From positions 57,393-121,392 of the forward strand of contig BOKF01000025.1 in NCBI GenBank assembly GCA_016860845.1: a stretch of 64,000 bases of DNA, read 5' to 3'. The notes beneath the pieces are model-generated. The model was not told where the DNA came from. It searched no databases and saw only the letters and a list, made by a program, of their open reading frames with translations. Of this stretch, positions 1 to 8,386 are shown piece by piece. Every line of letters starts with the position of its first letter. Position 1 is the first letter of the stretch. The translations under genes and the position numbers were made by a program. This DNA is from Chloroflexota bacterium (GTDB lineage: Bacteria; Chloroflexota; Anaerolineae; 4572-78; J111).

Positions 1-1
1 G

Positions 2-403
2 CACCGCTATATAGACGCCGTGGATCACAACTGGCTGGGCAATCACAACCCGGTCGGAGATTGGCTCTACGGGGCGGATATCGGCGTGCTGCCGGAGTAC
101 CGGCGGCAGGGCTTGGCGACCATGCTCTATCGAGCCAGGCATGACCTGGTGCGCCGTCTGAATCTGCGCGGGCATGTCGCCGGGGGGATGCTCAAAGGTT
201 ACGGCAAATTTAAGGATGAAATGCCGGTAGAGGATTACGTAGCCAAAGTCGTTGCCGAAGAAATCTTCGACCCAACTCTGAGCATTCAATTGAAACGCGG
301 TTTCAAGGTCCACGGCATTATTCAGAACTACGTAGATGACCCTTCGTGTGATGGCAAAGCGGCGTTTATTGTGTGGTACAATTCAGACTACCGTGAGGCG
401 TGA
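2..403 (+). CDS. GNAT family N-acetyltransferase, C-terminal fragment (cut by window edge)
   Basis: The frame is open from base 2, so the gene begins upstream of the window; an internal GTG at 20 is not a convincing start. The visible part holds the acetyl-CoA binding motif of GNAT enzymes (VLPEYRRQGLATML, with R-x-x-Q-G-x-A) about 25 residues in, followed by a long C-terminal part ending in YNSDYREA. It would transfer an acetyl group from acetyl-CoA to an amine, but the substrate cannot be inferred. The family call rests on this one motif. Confidence 0.7.
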   Translation, partial: HRYIDAVDHNWLGNHNPVGDWLYGADIGVLPEYRRQGLATMLYRARHDLVRRLNLRGHVAGGMLKGYGKFKDEMPVEDYVAKVVAEEIFDPTLSIQLKRGFKVHGIIQNYVDDPSCDGKAAFIVWYNSDYREA

Positions 404-460
404 AGCGTGAAACGTGTTGCGTATTGCGTAAAAACGGAATACGCAACACGCAACATGCCG
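392..460. repeat. Intergenic hairpin of reiterated heptad-like words (GCGTGAA / TTGCGTA)
   Basis: The left half reiterates words such as GCGTGA and TTGCGTA; the right half is an imperfect reverse complement (TACGCAACACGCAACATGC). It overlaps the 3' end of the acetyltransferase gene and could fold into a transcript hairpin. It is one of about 18 such elements in this window, each built from a different word. Confidence 0.6.
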
Positions 461-499
461 TAAAGTTGAAGCAATGAAAAAGTCAGGAGCGTTAATTCT

Positions 500-1435
500 T
501 TGAACCGCGTTGACCGCCTGATGGCTTACCTGCTGCTGTTTCAAAGCCGGGGACTGCTGCGGGCACAGGATTTTGCCCAGGAATTTGAGATCAGCGAGCG
601 TACCGTTTACCGGGATATTCAAGCCCTGTCTGAAGTCGGCGTGCCGATTGTAGCCACGCCCGGCGAGGGCTACCGCCTGATGGAGGGCTATTATTTGCCG
701 CCGATTTCCTTTTCGGCGGAGGAAGCGCGCTCGCTTTACCTGGCTATCTCCATGCTGACCGGCCTGGCTTCCGCCGGACCCACCCAAACAGCGGCTCTAT
801 CAGCCCTGGAGAAGATCCGGACGGTGCTGCCCGATCTGGCCTTGCGCCAGGTTGAGGCGCTGCAAGCCATTGTCCATTTCTATGCCATGCCGGGGCTGTC
901 ACTCAACTTTGACGACAAGAGGCTGCTGACGCTGCAAGAGGCCATTCACCAGCGGCGGGTCGTCTACCTGCGCTACCATGCCCTGCATACCAACGAAGTG
1001 ACCGAGCGGGAGGTCGAACCCCTGGCGCTGGCATTTGTGGATAAGACCTGGCTGCTCACCGCCTACTGCCGCCTGCGCCAGGGACAGCGGGCTTTCCGCC
1101 TGGATCGTATTGACGGGTTAGCCTTGCGCGATGAGCATTTTACCCCCCGCGAATTCACCTTCGGTGAAAGGCCGGCGGGAGGGCCGGTCACAGTGGTGGT
1201 GCGCTTCGACCCGTCCATTGTGCGTTGGGTTAAGGAACGGCAGCATTTTACCTGGGTTGAAACACCAGGCAGCACCGAGACAACCATGACTTACCACCCC
1301 CGCAGCTTTGAGCAAATTGAGGGCTGGCTGCTGAGTTGGGGCAACCAAATGGAAGTGCTGGAGCCGGAAGCGTTGCGAGAGCAGTTGGCGGAAACGGCGC
1401 GTCAAATAGTGGAAAACCACGGGCATAGGGAGTAA
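500..1435 (+). CDS. WYL-domain transcriptional regulator with N-terminal HTH
   Basis: 311 residues starting at a TTG preceded by AGGAG. The N-terminal ~60 residues form a DeoR-like winged helix-turn-helix (recognition part ISERTVYRDIQALSEVG). Residues from about 145 to 240 form the WYL domain (VVYLRYHA, then WLLTAYCRLR and FRLDRIDGL), with a WCX-type C-terminal extension. WYL proteins act as ligand-responsive, often nucleic-acid-responsive, regulators. The gene stands alone ahead of a small membrane protein on the same strand (65 bp gap), which may be its partner. Family assignment is firm; the target is unknown. Confidence 0.88.
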   Translation: MNRVDRLMAYLLLFQSRGLLRAQDFAQEFEISERTVYRDIQALSEVGVPIVATPGEGYRLMEGYYLPPISFSAEEARSLYLAISMLTGLASAGPTQTAALSALEKIRTVLPDLALRQVEALQAIVHFYAMPGLSLNFDDKRLLTLQEAIHQRRVVYLRYHALHTNEVTEREVEPLALAFVDKTWLLTAYCRLRQGQRAFRLDRIDGLALRDEHFTPREFTFGERPAGGPVTVVVRFDPSIVRWVKERQHFTWVETPGSTETTMTYHPRSFEQIEGWLLSWGNQMEVLEPEALREQLAETARQIVENHGHRE

Positions 1436-1500
1436 GGAGTGGATATTGCCTGCTTCATAACAAAGTATCCATTGATAAACACTGAAAGTGAGGAAATACC

Positions 1501-2061
1501 ATGGGCGGGCAGAACTTTTTATCCGAACGCCAAGTCGCAGCCATCCTGCTTATTTCTGGTGGCATTATTTTTGCCGTCGGAGGCATCCTCTTCACCGGCC
1601 GGACAATCTGGAAGTGGCCCATTGGGCAGACTCCCGAGTTTCTGCGCTGGGAACGGGGCTTTGTTATTGCGGCACTTCTGGTAAACGTTCTGGGGCTAGT
1701 GTTGCTGGAGAATCTGTTGCGCGCCGCCGGAGACTCTCTCATCGCGCGGCTGGCCATGGTGACTTACCTGATTGGCGCGATGGTCATCGTGGTCGCCGAA
1801 ACGTCATACCTCAGCAACCGCGAATGGGTCTACTCGCAAGTTGTGCTTTATGTTGTACTCGCACTCCTTGCTCAAGCAGCTTTTGGGGTCGCTCTGCTCC
1901 AAACCGGGCTTGTGGCAAGGTGGGCAGGCTGGGCGACCATCATTTGGAACTTGGTTTGGCTGGTTGTCTTACCCATCGCTACGCCACGTGATATGTATTA
2001 TCCGGCGCTGCACCACGCAGCTCCTCTCCTTATTGGGATTGCGTTGCTGATGAAGAGTTAG
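1501..2061 (+). CDS. Hypothetical multi-pass membrane protein
   Basis: 186 residues with a GAGGAA ribosome site before the ATG. About six hydrophobic segments are visible (residues ~12-32, 52-72, 82-102, 110-132, 138-160 and 166-184). There are no cofactor motifs and few charged residues. I do not recognise the family. It follows the WYL regulator on the same strand. Confidence 0.7.
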   Translation: MGGQNFLSERQVAAILLISGGIIFAVGGILFTGRTIWKWPIGQTPEFLRWERGFVIAALLVNVLGLVLLENLLRAAGDSLIARLAMVTYLIGAMVIVVAETSYLSNREWVYSQVVLYVVLALLAQAAFGVALLQTGLVARWAGWATIIWNLVWLVVLPIATPRDMYYPALHHAAPLLIGIALLMKS

Positions 2062-2134
2062 GCGATGGTATTGACGACAGCAAGGACAGGGAGTAGAGAG
2101 AATTCTTCCTGCCAATCGTATATGTTTCACCACC

Positions 2135-2824
2135 TCACCAGGACAGCCCCATCGCCGTCGTCAAAAAGTTCATAAAGGGCGCGGCCCGGCGACAAATCTC
2201 GCCGTAGCGATCCATAAATCCGGGGGCGCAAGCGTCAGCTTCGCTAAACATGGCCGAGGCTATAAAATCCTTGCGCTTCAAATCCTCGACAAAGGGATGG
2301 GTCGGGTCATAACCCTTGGGCGGCTTCTTCAGTGACTCCCCGCCCAGCACAAAAGTGGCGCGGAACCTCTCGTCGGCAATGACCTGCTGCCAGCGATCCG
2401 GCTGCTCGACAATGGCCTGGCGAACTCTCCCCAACGCGGGAGCATCGGGCTGCCACATGCCCACACCCACAAAAACGCTGTCCGGCTCCAGGTGGAGATA
2501 GAAACCAGGCGCATGCACGTCCTTGCCAACCTCATGCCGAAACTGGATACCGGCATGAGTTTTGTAAGGTGTTTTTTCTTTGGAAAACCGGATGTCACGG
2601 TTAATGCGAAAGAGCGAGCCGCCCACACGCCGGGCATCGGCCACATAGTGGGGACTGATTTCGGCCAGACGCAGCCCAAAATCGGCAATGAATTGCAGCA
2701 GCGGCTCGCGGACCTGTTTTTCATAGCGCTGCTTGTTGGCTTCAAACCACTCCCGGTTGTTGTTTTGCTTGAGTTCCCGAAAAAAGGTAAACAGGTCTGG
2801 GGTAATATAGCTTTGTTGGTTCAT
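2135..2824 (-). CDS. DUF2461 (TIGR02453) family protein
   Basis: 229 residues, ATG preceded by GGAGAG. The hallmark start TPDLFTFFRELKQNNNREWF and the block RINRDIRFSKEKTPYKTHAG are typical of DUF2461, a conserved family of unknown biochemical function in bacteria and fungi. Length is normal. It is 13 bp downstream of a VOC-family gene on the same strand, so the three minus-strand genes to 3704 may be co-transcribed. Confidence 0.88.
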   Translation of the reverse strand: MNQQSYITPDLFTFFRELKQNNNREWFEANKQRYEKQVREPLLQFIADFGLRLAEISPHYVADARRVGGSLFRINRDIRFSKEKTPYKTHAGIQFRHEVGKDVHAPGFYLHLEPDSVFVGVGMWQPDAPALGRVRQAIVEQPDRWQQVIADERFRATFVLGGESLKKPPKGYDPTHPFVEDLKRKDFIASAMFSEADACAPGFMDRYGEICRRAAPFMNFLTTAMGLSW

Positions 2825-2837
2825 CGGTTTCTCTCCA

Positions 2838-3263
2838 CTAGGGCAAAATCAGGTTGTCCGCCTCGTCAAAACCAAAGAAGGGATTCCAGGCCACCTCCCA
2901 AAGATGGCCGTCAGGATCGGCGAAATAGCCGTTGTAGCCGCCCCAGAAAACAGGTTGGGCCCGTTTGACAATCGTCGCGCCCAGATTTTCAACAACTTGC
3001 AGCACCTCGTCTACTTCTGCCTGGCTCTTGGTATTGTAAGCCAGGGTAATTCCCGCAAAGCCGCTGCCTGCCGGGCTGACTTGAGCATCTTCGGCCAGCT
3101 TGTCGCGCGGAAAGAGGGCCAGGACGACTCCGCCCAGTGGGAAAAAAGCAACATCACCCTGACTGGCGCTCGAAAGCGGCCAGCCCAGACCCTCATGGTA
3201 AAACTGCAAAGAACGCTCAAAATCTTTGACGCCCAGGGTGATCAGGTTCAGTTTTGGTCTCAT
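2838..3263 (-). CDS. VOC family protein (glyoxalase/bleomycin-resistance fold)
   Basis: 141 residues, one VOC module pair: begins LNLITLGVKDFERSLQFYHEG and ends with the typical GYNGYFADPDGHLWEVAWNP. The family covers glyoxalases, dioxygenases and antibiotic-binding proteins; usual metal ligands are a His/Glu near the N- and C-terminal strands, and the C-terminal Glu of HLWEV is present. ATG is preceded by AAGGATAGG. Substrate unknown. Confidence 0.87.
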   Translation of the reverse strand: MRPKLNLITLGVKDFERSLQFYHEGLGWPLSSASQGDVAFFPLGGVVLALFPRDKLAEDAQVSPAGSGFAGITLAYNTKSQAEVDEVLQVVENLGATIVKRAQPVFWGGYNGYFADPDGHLWEVAWNPFFGFDEADNLILP

Positions 3264-3290
3264 CGCTTTTATCCTATCCTTTCTAAATAC

Positions 3291-3328
3291 CCCTCCCCTG
3301 CCTCCTTACGGAGGCAGGAGGATGAGGG
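3291..3328. repeat. Small GC-rich hairpin repeat
   Basis: CCTGCCTCC (3297-3305) and GGAGGCAGG (3310-3318) pair perfectly over a 4-nt loop, extended by CCCTCC and GGAGGATGAGGG. It lies between the two VOC genes and belongs to the same class as the repeat inserted inside the radical SAM gene near 10.24 kb. Confidence 0.55.
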
Positions 3329-3338
3329 CATCATGGGC

Positions 3339-3704
3339 TTACATAGGTGGTTTCAAAACCCGCAGGATGTGGCCGTCGGGAGTGCGGAAGAGGAAGGTGC
3401 GGCCGAAGGGTGCATCAACCGGCTCGCCCAGCAACTCGACCCCGTTGGCCTTAAACTGGGTGTAGGCTGCGTCGGCGTCGGCGACGATCAGGGCCGTATC
3501 AAACGATTGGTCGAATCCCTGCTTCGCATCTTCCCTGCTGACCAAGGCCAGCACCGCCCCCCCACCGTTCAGGCTGAACTGGGTATAAAAGTGCGGCACA
3601 CTCTCCTTCTCATCTACCGTCAGCCCCAGCTTCTCGGTGTAATACTGGGTCGCCGCGTCTATATCCTTCACCGCCAGCCCCAGCCAAGCCATTTGTTGAA
3701 TCAT
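3339..3704 (-). CDS. VOC family protein (glyoxalase-like)
   Basis: 121 residues with a strong GGAGG site. The N-terminal half (MAWLGLAVKDIDAATQYYTE) and the C-terminal strand (FLFRTPDGHILRVLKPP) are typical of single-subunit VOC proteins that dimerise. The position of the usual C-terminal Glu ligand reads HILRV, so a metal ligand may be lost and the protein may be a binding or antibiotic-sequestration type rather than an enzyme. It sits upstream of the other VOC gene on the same strand. Confidence 0.85.
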   Translation of the reverse strand: MIQQMAWLGLAVKDIDAATQYYTEKLGLTVDEKESVPHFYTQFSLNGGGAVLALVSREDAKQGFDQSFDTALIVADADAAYTQFKANGVELLGEPVDAPFGRTFLFRTPDGHILRVLKPPM

Positions 3705-3833
3705 TTTGTTGCCTCCATAGATTTGATTGGATCAATTTGATTTTGTAAGGCCACTATACCATGGCCCTCCTGACAACAGTATGTCAGGAGTATTTCCGTT
3801 TTTTCAAATTGCTCAATCAAATCCGGTAACAGC

Positions 3834-4451
3834 TTATCCGGCCAAGCTGGTCACGCCCAGCCATAGTTGATACACCCCAAAGACCAGCAAAGCCAGCGCC
3901 GATACAAGCCGCAGATTGTGGTTCACTTTGGGGCCAAATTGGCTGGCCGTAGCAAACAAAATGATAAAGACCACAAAGCCGCCGATGAGTGCGCCGTAAA
4001 AGCCAAGCATAAAACTCAAGCCCATGATGGGCGATTGGCGCCAGCCTTCCAGCACCACCGGGCCAGCAATGACACTCCAAAAAAGGTAGGGGCCGGGGCT
4101 TAAAAAGTTCATCAGCACAGCTTTGAAGAAACCTGGGCGGCTGGCCTCCGTTGAAATCTGCGGCATAAGATGAGCAGTTTTCAAGCTGGCCAGGGTTCCT
4201 TTAGCCAGGTATAACACAAAAAGTCCCCCGGCTATTTGCAGAATACTCAAGAACCAGGCCGGGGTTTGGGTTAGCACCAGCAAAACCAGGAATATGATAG
4301 GGCCATCACTCACCAGAGGAGCTAATGTGGACGGGAGGGTTCGCTTCCAGCCATTTTTTAACGTTTGAAGCAACAAAAACGCCTGAAACGGTCCAGGGGT
4401 GGCCGTGGCCGACAAGCCCAGGGTCAAGCCCTGGAGAAAATATAAGATCAA
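3834..4451 (-). CDS. LysE/RhtB family amino-acid exporter
   Basis: About 205 residues with six hydrophobic segments. The family signature near the N-terminus is present (GLSATATPGPFQAFLL, the G-x-x-PGP motif), followed by segments around LVSDGPIIFLVLL and FFKAVLMNFLSPGPYLFW. LysE/RhtB proteins export amino acids or their derivatives across the cytoplasmic membrane. I chose the TTG at 4451 because GAGGA lies 6 nt upstream; another in-frame TTG lies at 4457. Confidence 0.82.
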   Translation of the reverse strand: MILYFLQGLTLGLSATATPGPFQAFLLLQTLKNGWKRTLPSTLAPLVSDGPIIFLVLLVLTQTPAWFLSILQIAGGLFVLYLAKGTLASLKTAHLMPQISTEASRPGFFKAVLMNFLSPGPYLFWSVIAGPVVLEGWRQSPIMGLSFMLGFYGALIGGFVVFIILFATASQFGPKVNHNLRLVSALALLVFGVYQLWLGVTSLAG

Positions 4452-4647
4452 GAGCAATCCTCAGCGGCAAAAGTAGTGGCTGGATTATAACACAGCTAGC
4501 CCGCAGACCAAGTTTAGAGCGTTTAACCCTGATGGGAGGACCAATTTCAAGTAATTGGTAATTGAAACACAGGGTAACTAAACATAAGGCTTTAAAAACC
4601 CCCAGAAATTGGGGTGTTGCAAATCCAATTATTGGTGTATGCTAAAG

Positions 4648-4730
4648 GCACAATAGTTTCCTCCCTCCTTCTCATCGGTCTTCTCCTTAACCCCACCCCC
4701 GGTTGATAATATCAACCGGGGGCACTTCTT
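4648..4730 (+). ncRNA. Candidate small RNA upstream of a strong terminator
   Basis: The 494-base gap between 4452 and 4945 has no credible gene, yet it carries a strong plus-strand intrinsic terminator (4696-4722 plus T-run). A possible promoter (TTGCAA near 4616, TATGCT near 4638, spacer short at about 15) would give an ~80-nt transcript. This is a weak prediction based only on promoter-like and terminator-like sequence. Confidence 0.2.
4696..4730 (+). terminator. Intrinsic terminator
   Basis: A 12-bp perfect stem, CCCCCGGTTGAT pairing with ATCAACCGGGGG over a 3-nt loop, is followed by CACTTCTTTTT. It points along the plus strand, but no plus-strand gene lies just upstream. Confidence 0.7.
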
Positions 4731-4812
4731 TTTACTGACCTTATGAAATCCAAACATTTTTCATCATAACAGCGCAATCAGATTGAAGGGCAAATCTATT
4801 TCGAAAAATGTC

Positions 4813-4842
4813 TTGACAAATGATGCGACATAGCCGTATATT
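4813..4842 (+). promoter_or_regulatory. Sigma-70-type promoter for the SRPBCC gene
   Basis: TTGACA at 4813-4818 and TATATT at 4837-4842 with an 18-bp spacer give a near-consensus housekeeping promoter. The transcript would start about 100 bases before the ATG at 4946. Confidence 0.65.
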
Positions 4843-4945
4843 TAATGGGGGTAAGTTTACGGGTTGGGCTGTTCTCCCGACTCAAGTTTTGGGTATTCCT
4901 GACTCAAAAATTCAAATTTGTTCAAACATTGCCAGGAGGGTCCGT

Positions 4946-5398
4946 ATGTCTCGCGTAGAAGGTTCAACGGTGATTGGGGTTTCGCCCGAGGTTATCCAAT
5001 CAGCGCTCGAAGATGTTGAACAGGCTCCGGCATGGACGCCGAGCTTGCAAGAAGTGTGGGATATTAAGGGGAAAGGGGCCGGTTGCAGTTATAAGTGGAA
5101 ATTTAAGATGGGGCCGGCCAGCTTTGAGGGCAGCACCGAGATCACTCAATCCAGCCCGCGCCGCTTTGTTATGCACACGCAGGGAGCCATTCCCAGCTCC
5201 TGGATCTGGACGATGACTGCGGTTGAAGGCGGTACAGAACTCAGAGTGACTATTGATTACACAATTCCCGGCTCAGGATGGGGAGGCGTTGGCAGCGCCT
5301 TAAGCGCCGCGGCCGATAAACTCGTAATCGAGAAGCAGAACAAAAAAGAGTTGACCGAGGCCCTGGCCGCTCTCAAAGCCCGGTTAGAAGGACGATAA
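4946..5398 (+). CDS. SRPBCC (START/Bet v1-like) family protein
   Basis: 150 residues from the ATG at 4946, chosen because CAGGAGGG lies just upstream. The sequence fits the polyketide-cyclase/CoxG-like SRPBCC fold: an N-terminal strand (VEGSTVIGVSPEVIQSALED), a central strand block (GCSYKWKFKMGPASFEGS), and a C-terminal helix rich in Lys/Glu (KLVIEKQNKKELTEALAAL). Such proteins bind hydrophobic ligands in a deep pocket. It stands alone behind its own promoter. Ligand unknown. Confidence 0.82.
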   Translation: MSRVEGSTVIGVSPEVIQSALEDVEQAPAWTPSLQEVWDIKGKGAGCSYKWKFKMGPASFEGSTEITQSSPRRFVMHTQGAIPSSWIWTMTAVEGGTELRVTIDYTIPGSGWGGVGSALSAAADKLVIEKQNKKELTEALAALKARLEGR

Positions 5399-5452
5399 GG
5401 CAAAACCTGCCAATGCCGACTCAATCCGGGTACAGGATGGACGCCTAAAAGT

Positions 5453-6706
5453 TTACCAAAGCCTGACCAGAAAAGATAACGTGTAAATAAGCAAACCCAC
5501 CAGGCCGCCGATAAGCGTGCCGTTGATACGGATGAATTGAAGATCCCGCCCAACTTCGGTCTCGATTTTGTCGGTAATCATCTCAGGATTCCACTTGTTA
5601 ATCGTGTGGGAGATCAGGCTTTCGACTTCATGGCCGTAAGTTTTGGTCAGATAGATGACCACCTCGCACAGCCAGTGGTCTATTTTGCCGTACAAAACCG
5701 GGTCGTTCTGCAAGACCTCACCGAATCTCAGCAGCATTTGCTGGACAGGCTGGCTAAACTCAAGGGGCGAGTTGTCGCTGCGATCAACGAGCGAAGCTTT
5801 GATGTCGCCCCAGAGGGAGGCCGAAAATTCCTGCACGACCGGCTGCTGCAACAGTTCCTCTTTAAGGGTGGTCTCGCGCTCCTGCAATTCTGACGATGTT
5901 TTCAGCCCCTCGATCAGGCGGCTGACAGCCGCTTCAAAATTACGATAAAGGGGGTGCTTGGGGTCGGCTTTTACTTCGGCTAAGGTCGTGTCCACCGAGT
6001 GGATAATGGTTTGGTAGATGCGGCGATCCACCCCCCAAACCGCAGCCCACCAGGGCAATTCCTCGTTGATCTTCTCCAAAATAACGGCTTTATTTTCCTT
6101 CAGGAACCCCGAGCCGAATTTAACCAGCTCCATCAGCAGTTCCTGCTGGCGGTTGCCCGCCGTCAAAAGGGATAGCAGATTTCCCAGCAAGGGGGCAAAC
6201 TGGGTCGAGCGAATACGGGCAACCAACTGCTTTTCGATCAGGGACTGCACATCTTCGTCTCTCATTACCTGGATAGCGGCGACCGCCCCGGCGGCCAGTT
6301 GATCGGCCACAAGGCGGCTGTTTTCCGGCTGCCCGAGCCACTCTACCGCCCGCCTGGTGAGTTCCATTGAACGCAGTTTGTCGGCAATGACCTCCTCGGT
6401 TAAGAAGTTTTGCCGGACAAAGCTGGCCAGTTTTTCGCCAATTTCACGTTTGCGCCGGGGAACAATCGCCGTATGGGGAATTTTCAGGCCCAACGGGTGG
6501 CGGAACAGGGCGGTCACAGCAAACCAGTCCGCAATCGCGCCGACCATCGCCGCTTCCGCCGTCGCCCGCACAAACCCCACCCAGGCATACCAGTCTTCAA
6601 AGATCAACGCCGTTACATAGATCAAGAATGCGCCAGCCAACAGCGAGGTCGCCACAAATTTCATTTTGTAAAGTTCGCGCCGTTTTTGGGTGTCTTCCAC
6701 GATCAC
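5453..6706 (-). CDS. DUF445 family membrane protein
   Basis: 417 residues. The N-terminal hydrophobic segment (KFVATSLLAGAFLIYVTALI) is followed by the family core WVGFVRATAEAAMVGAIADW with FAVTALFRHPLGLKIPHTAI, then a long helical soluble part and a C-terminal membrane helix (LIGGLVGLLIYTLSFLV). DUF445 proteins are membrane-anchored and of unknown function. The GTG at 6706 is taken as start; the ATG 14 codons on (MKFVATSLL) is a possible alternative. Confidence 0.85.
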   Translation of the reverse strand: MIVEDTQKRRELYKMKFVATSLLAGAFLIYVTALIFEDWYAWVGFVRATAEAAMVGAIADWFAVTALFRHPLGLKIPHTAIVPRRKREIGEKLASFVRQNFLTEEVIADKLRSMELTRRAVEWLGQPENSRLVADQLAAGAVAAIQVMRDEDVQSLIEKQLVARIRSTQFAPLLGNLLSLLTAGNRQQELLMELVKFGSGFLKENKAVILEKINEELPWWAAVWGVDRRIYQTIIHSVDTTLAEVKADPKHPLYRNFEAAVSRLIEGLKTSSELQERETTLKEELLQQPVVQEFSASLWGDIKASLVDRSDNSPLEFSQPVQQMLLRFGEVLQNDPVLYGKIDHWLCEVVIYLTKTYGHEVESLISHTINKWNPEMITDKIETEVGRDLQFIRINGTLIGGLVGLLIYTLSFLVRLW

Positions 6707-6725
6707 AAAACTTCTATTGCCCTAC

Positions 6726-8063
6726 TTACCGCATCTTAGCCCACATCCGCTCCGCGTTCGCATGCACCCGCGCCCGCATCGCCCCCAAATCCGCGCCCAG
6801 GACTTCGCCCTTACGCACCCACCACTGCCCGGCAACCATAACATCGCGGACGTGGGTGTGGTTGCGCCACAGCACCAATTGGTCATACAGGTTGTGCGGG
6901 GCAGTTGGCGTGGGGAAAACCGCGTCAATCAGTTGCAGGTCGGCCTGGTAGCCGGGAGCCAGACGGCCCACATTGTCCCAACCCAAGGCCCTGGCCCCGC
7001 CCTCCGTGGCCAGGTAAAAAACCTCGTCGGCAGGCATGACCGTGGTGCTCTGCTGGCCGGCTTTGTGGATCAAAAAGGCCCCACGCATCACTTCAAAGAA
7101 GTCGTTGATGTAGCCGTCGCTGCCCAGGCCGAGGGTGACACCTCGGGCCAACATCTGCGGCGCCGGGGCAATGCCGCCGCCGACCTCGCAGTTGCTCAAA
7201 GGCATGTGGGTCACGCGAATGCCCCTGGCGGCAATAATCTCGATCTCGCTTTCTGACAACTGGACACACTGCGAAGCTTGCATGCGCGGGCCGGTCACGC
7301 CCAGTTCATCGTAATATTCCAGGGTCCGCCGGCCAAAATATTTCAGGGCATACTCCGGCTCAAAGGTTGCTTCGTTGCAGTGCGTGTGGACGCTGCAATC
7401 CAGTTCCTCGCCGAGGGCAAAAGCCTGTTTGATAAACTCGGCGGAACAGGTAAAGGTGGTGTGGAAACAGATCAACCCCTCGACCAGGGTCTGGTGGCGC
7501 TCGGCCCGGCAGTGATTGACGAAGTCGGTGTTCTCGCGCAGGCCAATTTGGCCGTTTTCCGGGCTGACCCGTTCGGTGCTTTCAAAGGAGAGGATGCCGC
7601 GCAAGCCCCGCCTGTCCACGACCTCTTTCTGGGCCAGCAGCGCACCGGGGATCGCAAACGGCGCTTCCAGAATATCGTAAAAGCTGGTGATACCGGAGCG
7701 GACCATTTCAGCACAGACCCAATCGGTGGCGGCGCAGATCATCTCGTGGTCAAGCGCATCTTCAACCAGCGGCCACCAGAAATCATCCAAAAAGGCCCAG
7801 CCGCCGCCGCTGGTCTGATCGGCGCTGGGCAGCGGGATGCCATGAGCCAGCACGCCGTACAGGTGAACATGGGCGTTGACAAAACCGGGGGCTAAAACGT
7901 GGTCGGTGGCGTCAATGAGGGTATCGTCGGGGTATTTGGCTTCCAGATTGTCATTCGGCCCAATGTCGTCAATCCGGTCATCAATGACCCGCACGCCCCA
8001 GTTCTTTTGGGGCGCTTCGCGGGCAGAAGTAATAAGGTAAGAAGGCAAAATTAGTGTTGGCAT
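6726..8063 (-). CDS. Amidohydrolase family protein (cytosine deaminase/chlorohydrolase-like)
   Basis: 445 residues. Metal-site motifs of the amidohydrolase superfamily are in order: N-A-H-V-H-L after the first strand, a His in DCSVHTHCNEAT, and GLGSDGYIND holding the catalytic Asp. The C-terminal small domain (GYQADLQLIDAVFPTPTAP) is typical of the SsnA/TrzN/MtaD branch. It should deaminate or dechlorinate an aromatic or purine-like ring using one divalent metal. Located 19 bp upstream of the DUF445 gene on the same strand. Substrate not determinable. Confidence 0.85.
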   Translation of the reverse strand: MPTLILPSYLITSAREAPQKNWGVRVIDDRIDDIGPNDNLEAKYPDDTLIDATDHVLAPGFVNAHVHLYGVLAHGIPLPSADQTSGGGWAFLDDFWWPLVEDALDHEMICAATDWVCAEMVRSGITSFYDILEAPFAIPGALLAQKEVVDRRGLRGILSFESTERVSPENGQIGLRENTDFVNHCRAERHQTLVEGLICFHTTFTCSAEFIKQAFALGEELDCSVHTHCNEATFEPEYALKYFGRRTLEYYDELGVTGPRMQASQCVQLSESEIEIIAARGIRVTHMPLSNCEVGGGIAPAPQMLARGVTLGLGSDGYINDFFEVMRGAFLIHKAGQQSTTVMPADEVFYLATEGGARALGWDNVGRLAPGYQADLQLIDAVFPTPTAPHNLYDQLVLWRNHTHVRDVMVAGQWWVRKGEVLGADLGAMRARVHANAERMWAKMR

Positions 8064-8089
8064 AAAGATTGACCTCCGTAAGTAGGTAA

Positions 8090-8150
8090 AGCGTGATGTG
8101 TGACAAGCGGTACGGAAAACCTTTTAACGCATCACGCCCTACGCATCACT
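8090..8150. repeat. Reiterated-word inverted repeat (GCGTGATG / CGCATCAC)
   Basis: GCGTGATGTGTGACAAGCG on the left is answered by ACGCATCACGCCCTACGCAT on the right. Same word family as the elements at 47158-47214 and 63920-63990. Confidence 0.6.
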
Positions 8151-8183
8151 ATACTCATTTTAGGCGAAGTCACAAGTAGCCCC

Positions 8184-8212
8184 TTGACAAATCTCTCAAT
8201 TTCTGATATAGT
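8184..8212 (+). promoter_or_regulatory. Sigma-70-type promoter of the radical SAM gene
   Basis: TTGACA (8184-8189) and TATAGT (8207-8212) are separated by 17 bp. The -10 overlaps the first of two identical operator-like palindromes, so a repressor bound there would block polymerase. Confidence 0.7.
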
Positions 8213-8227
8213 GTAATATATACACTA
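8209..8227. promoter_or_regulatory. Operator-like palindrome, copy 1
   Basis: TAGTGTA-N5-TACACTA, a perfect inverted repeat overlapping the -10 box. An identical pair of half-sites with the same N5 spacer recurs at 8273-8291. Confidence 0.65.
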
Positions 8228-8272
8228 TTTGCAGTCGTTCAGCCGGCGAACGGCTAATTTTTTCAAAACTAT

Positions 8273-8291
8273 TAGTGTATTTTTTACACTA
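8273..8291. promoter_or_regulatory. Operator-like palindrome, copy 2
   Basis: TAGTGTA-TTTTT-TACACTA, centred 64 bp downstream of copy 1, roughly six helical turns, within the 5' leader of the gene at 8387. The spacing would suit looping or cooperative binding. A small hairpin (AGCCG / CGGCT) lies between the copies. Confidence 0.65.
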
Positions 8292-8386
8292 TTATCAAGG
8301 GCTAAGGTAGCAGGGTAGCAAAACCGCCGATGTTTCCTTATCCCATCTACTGTCTACCGTTTACTATATTTTTAAGGAGACAACCT

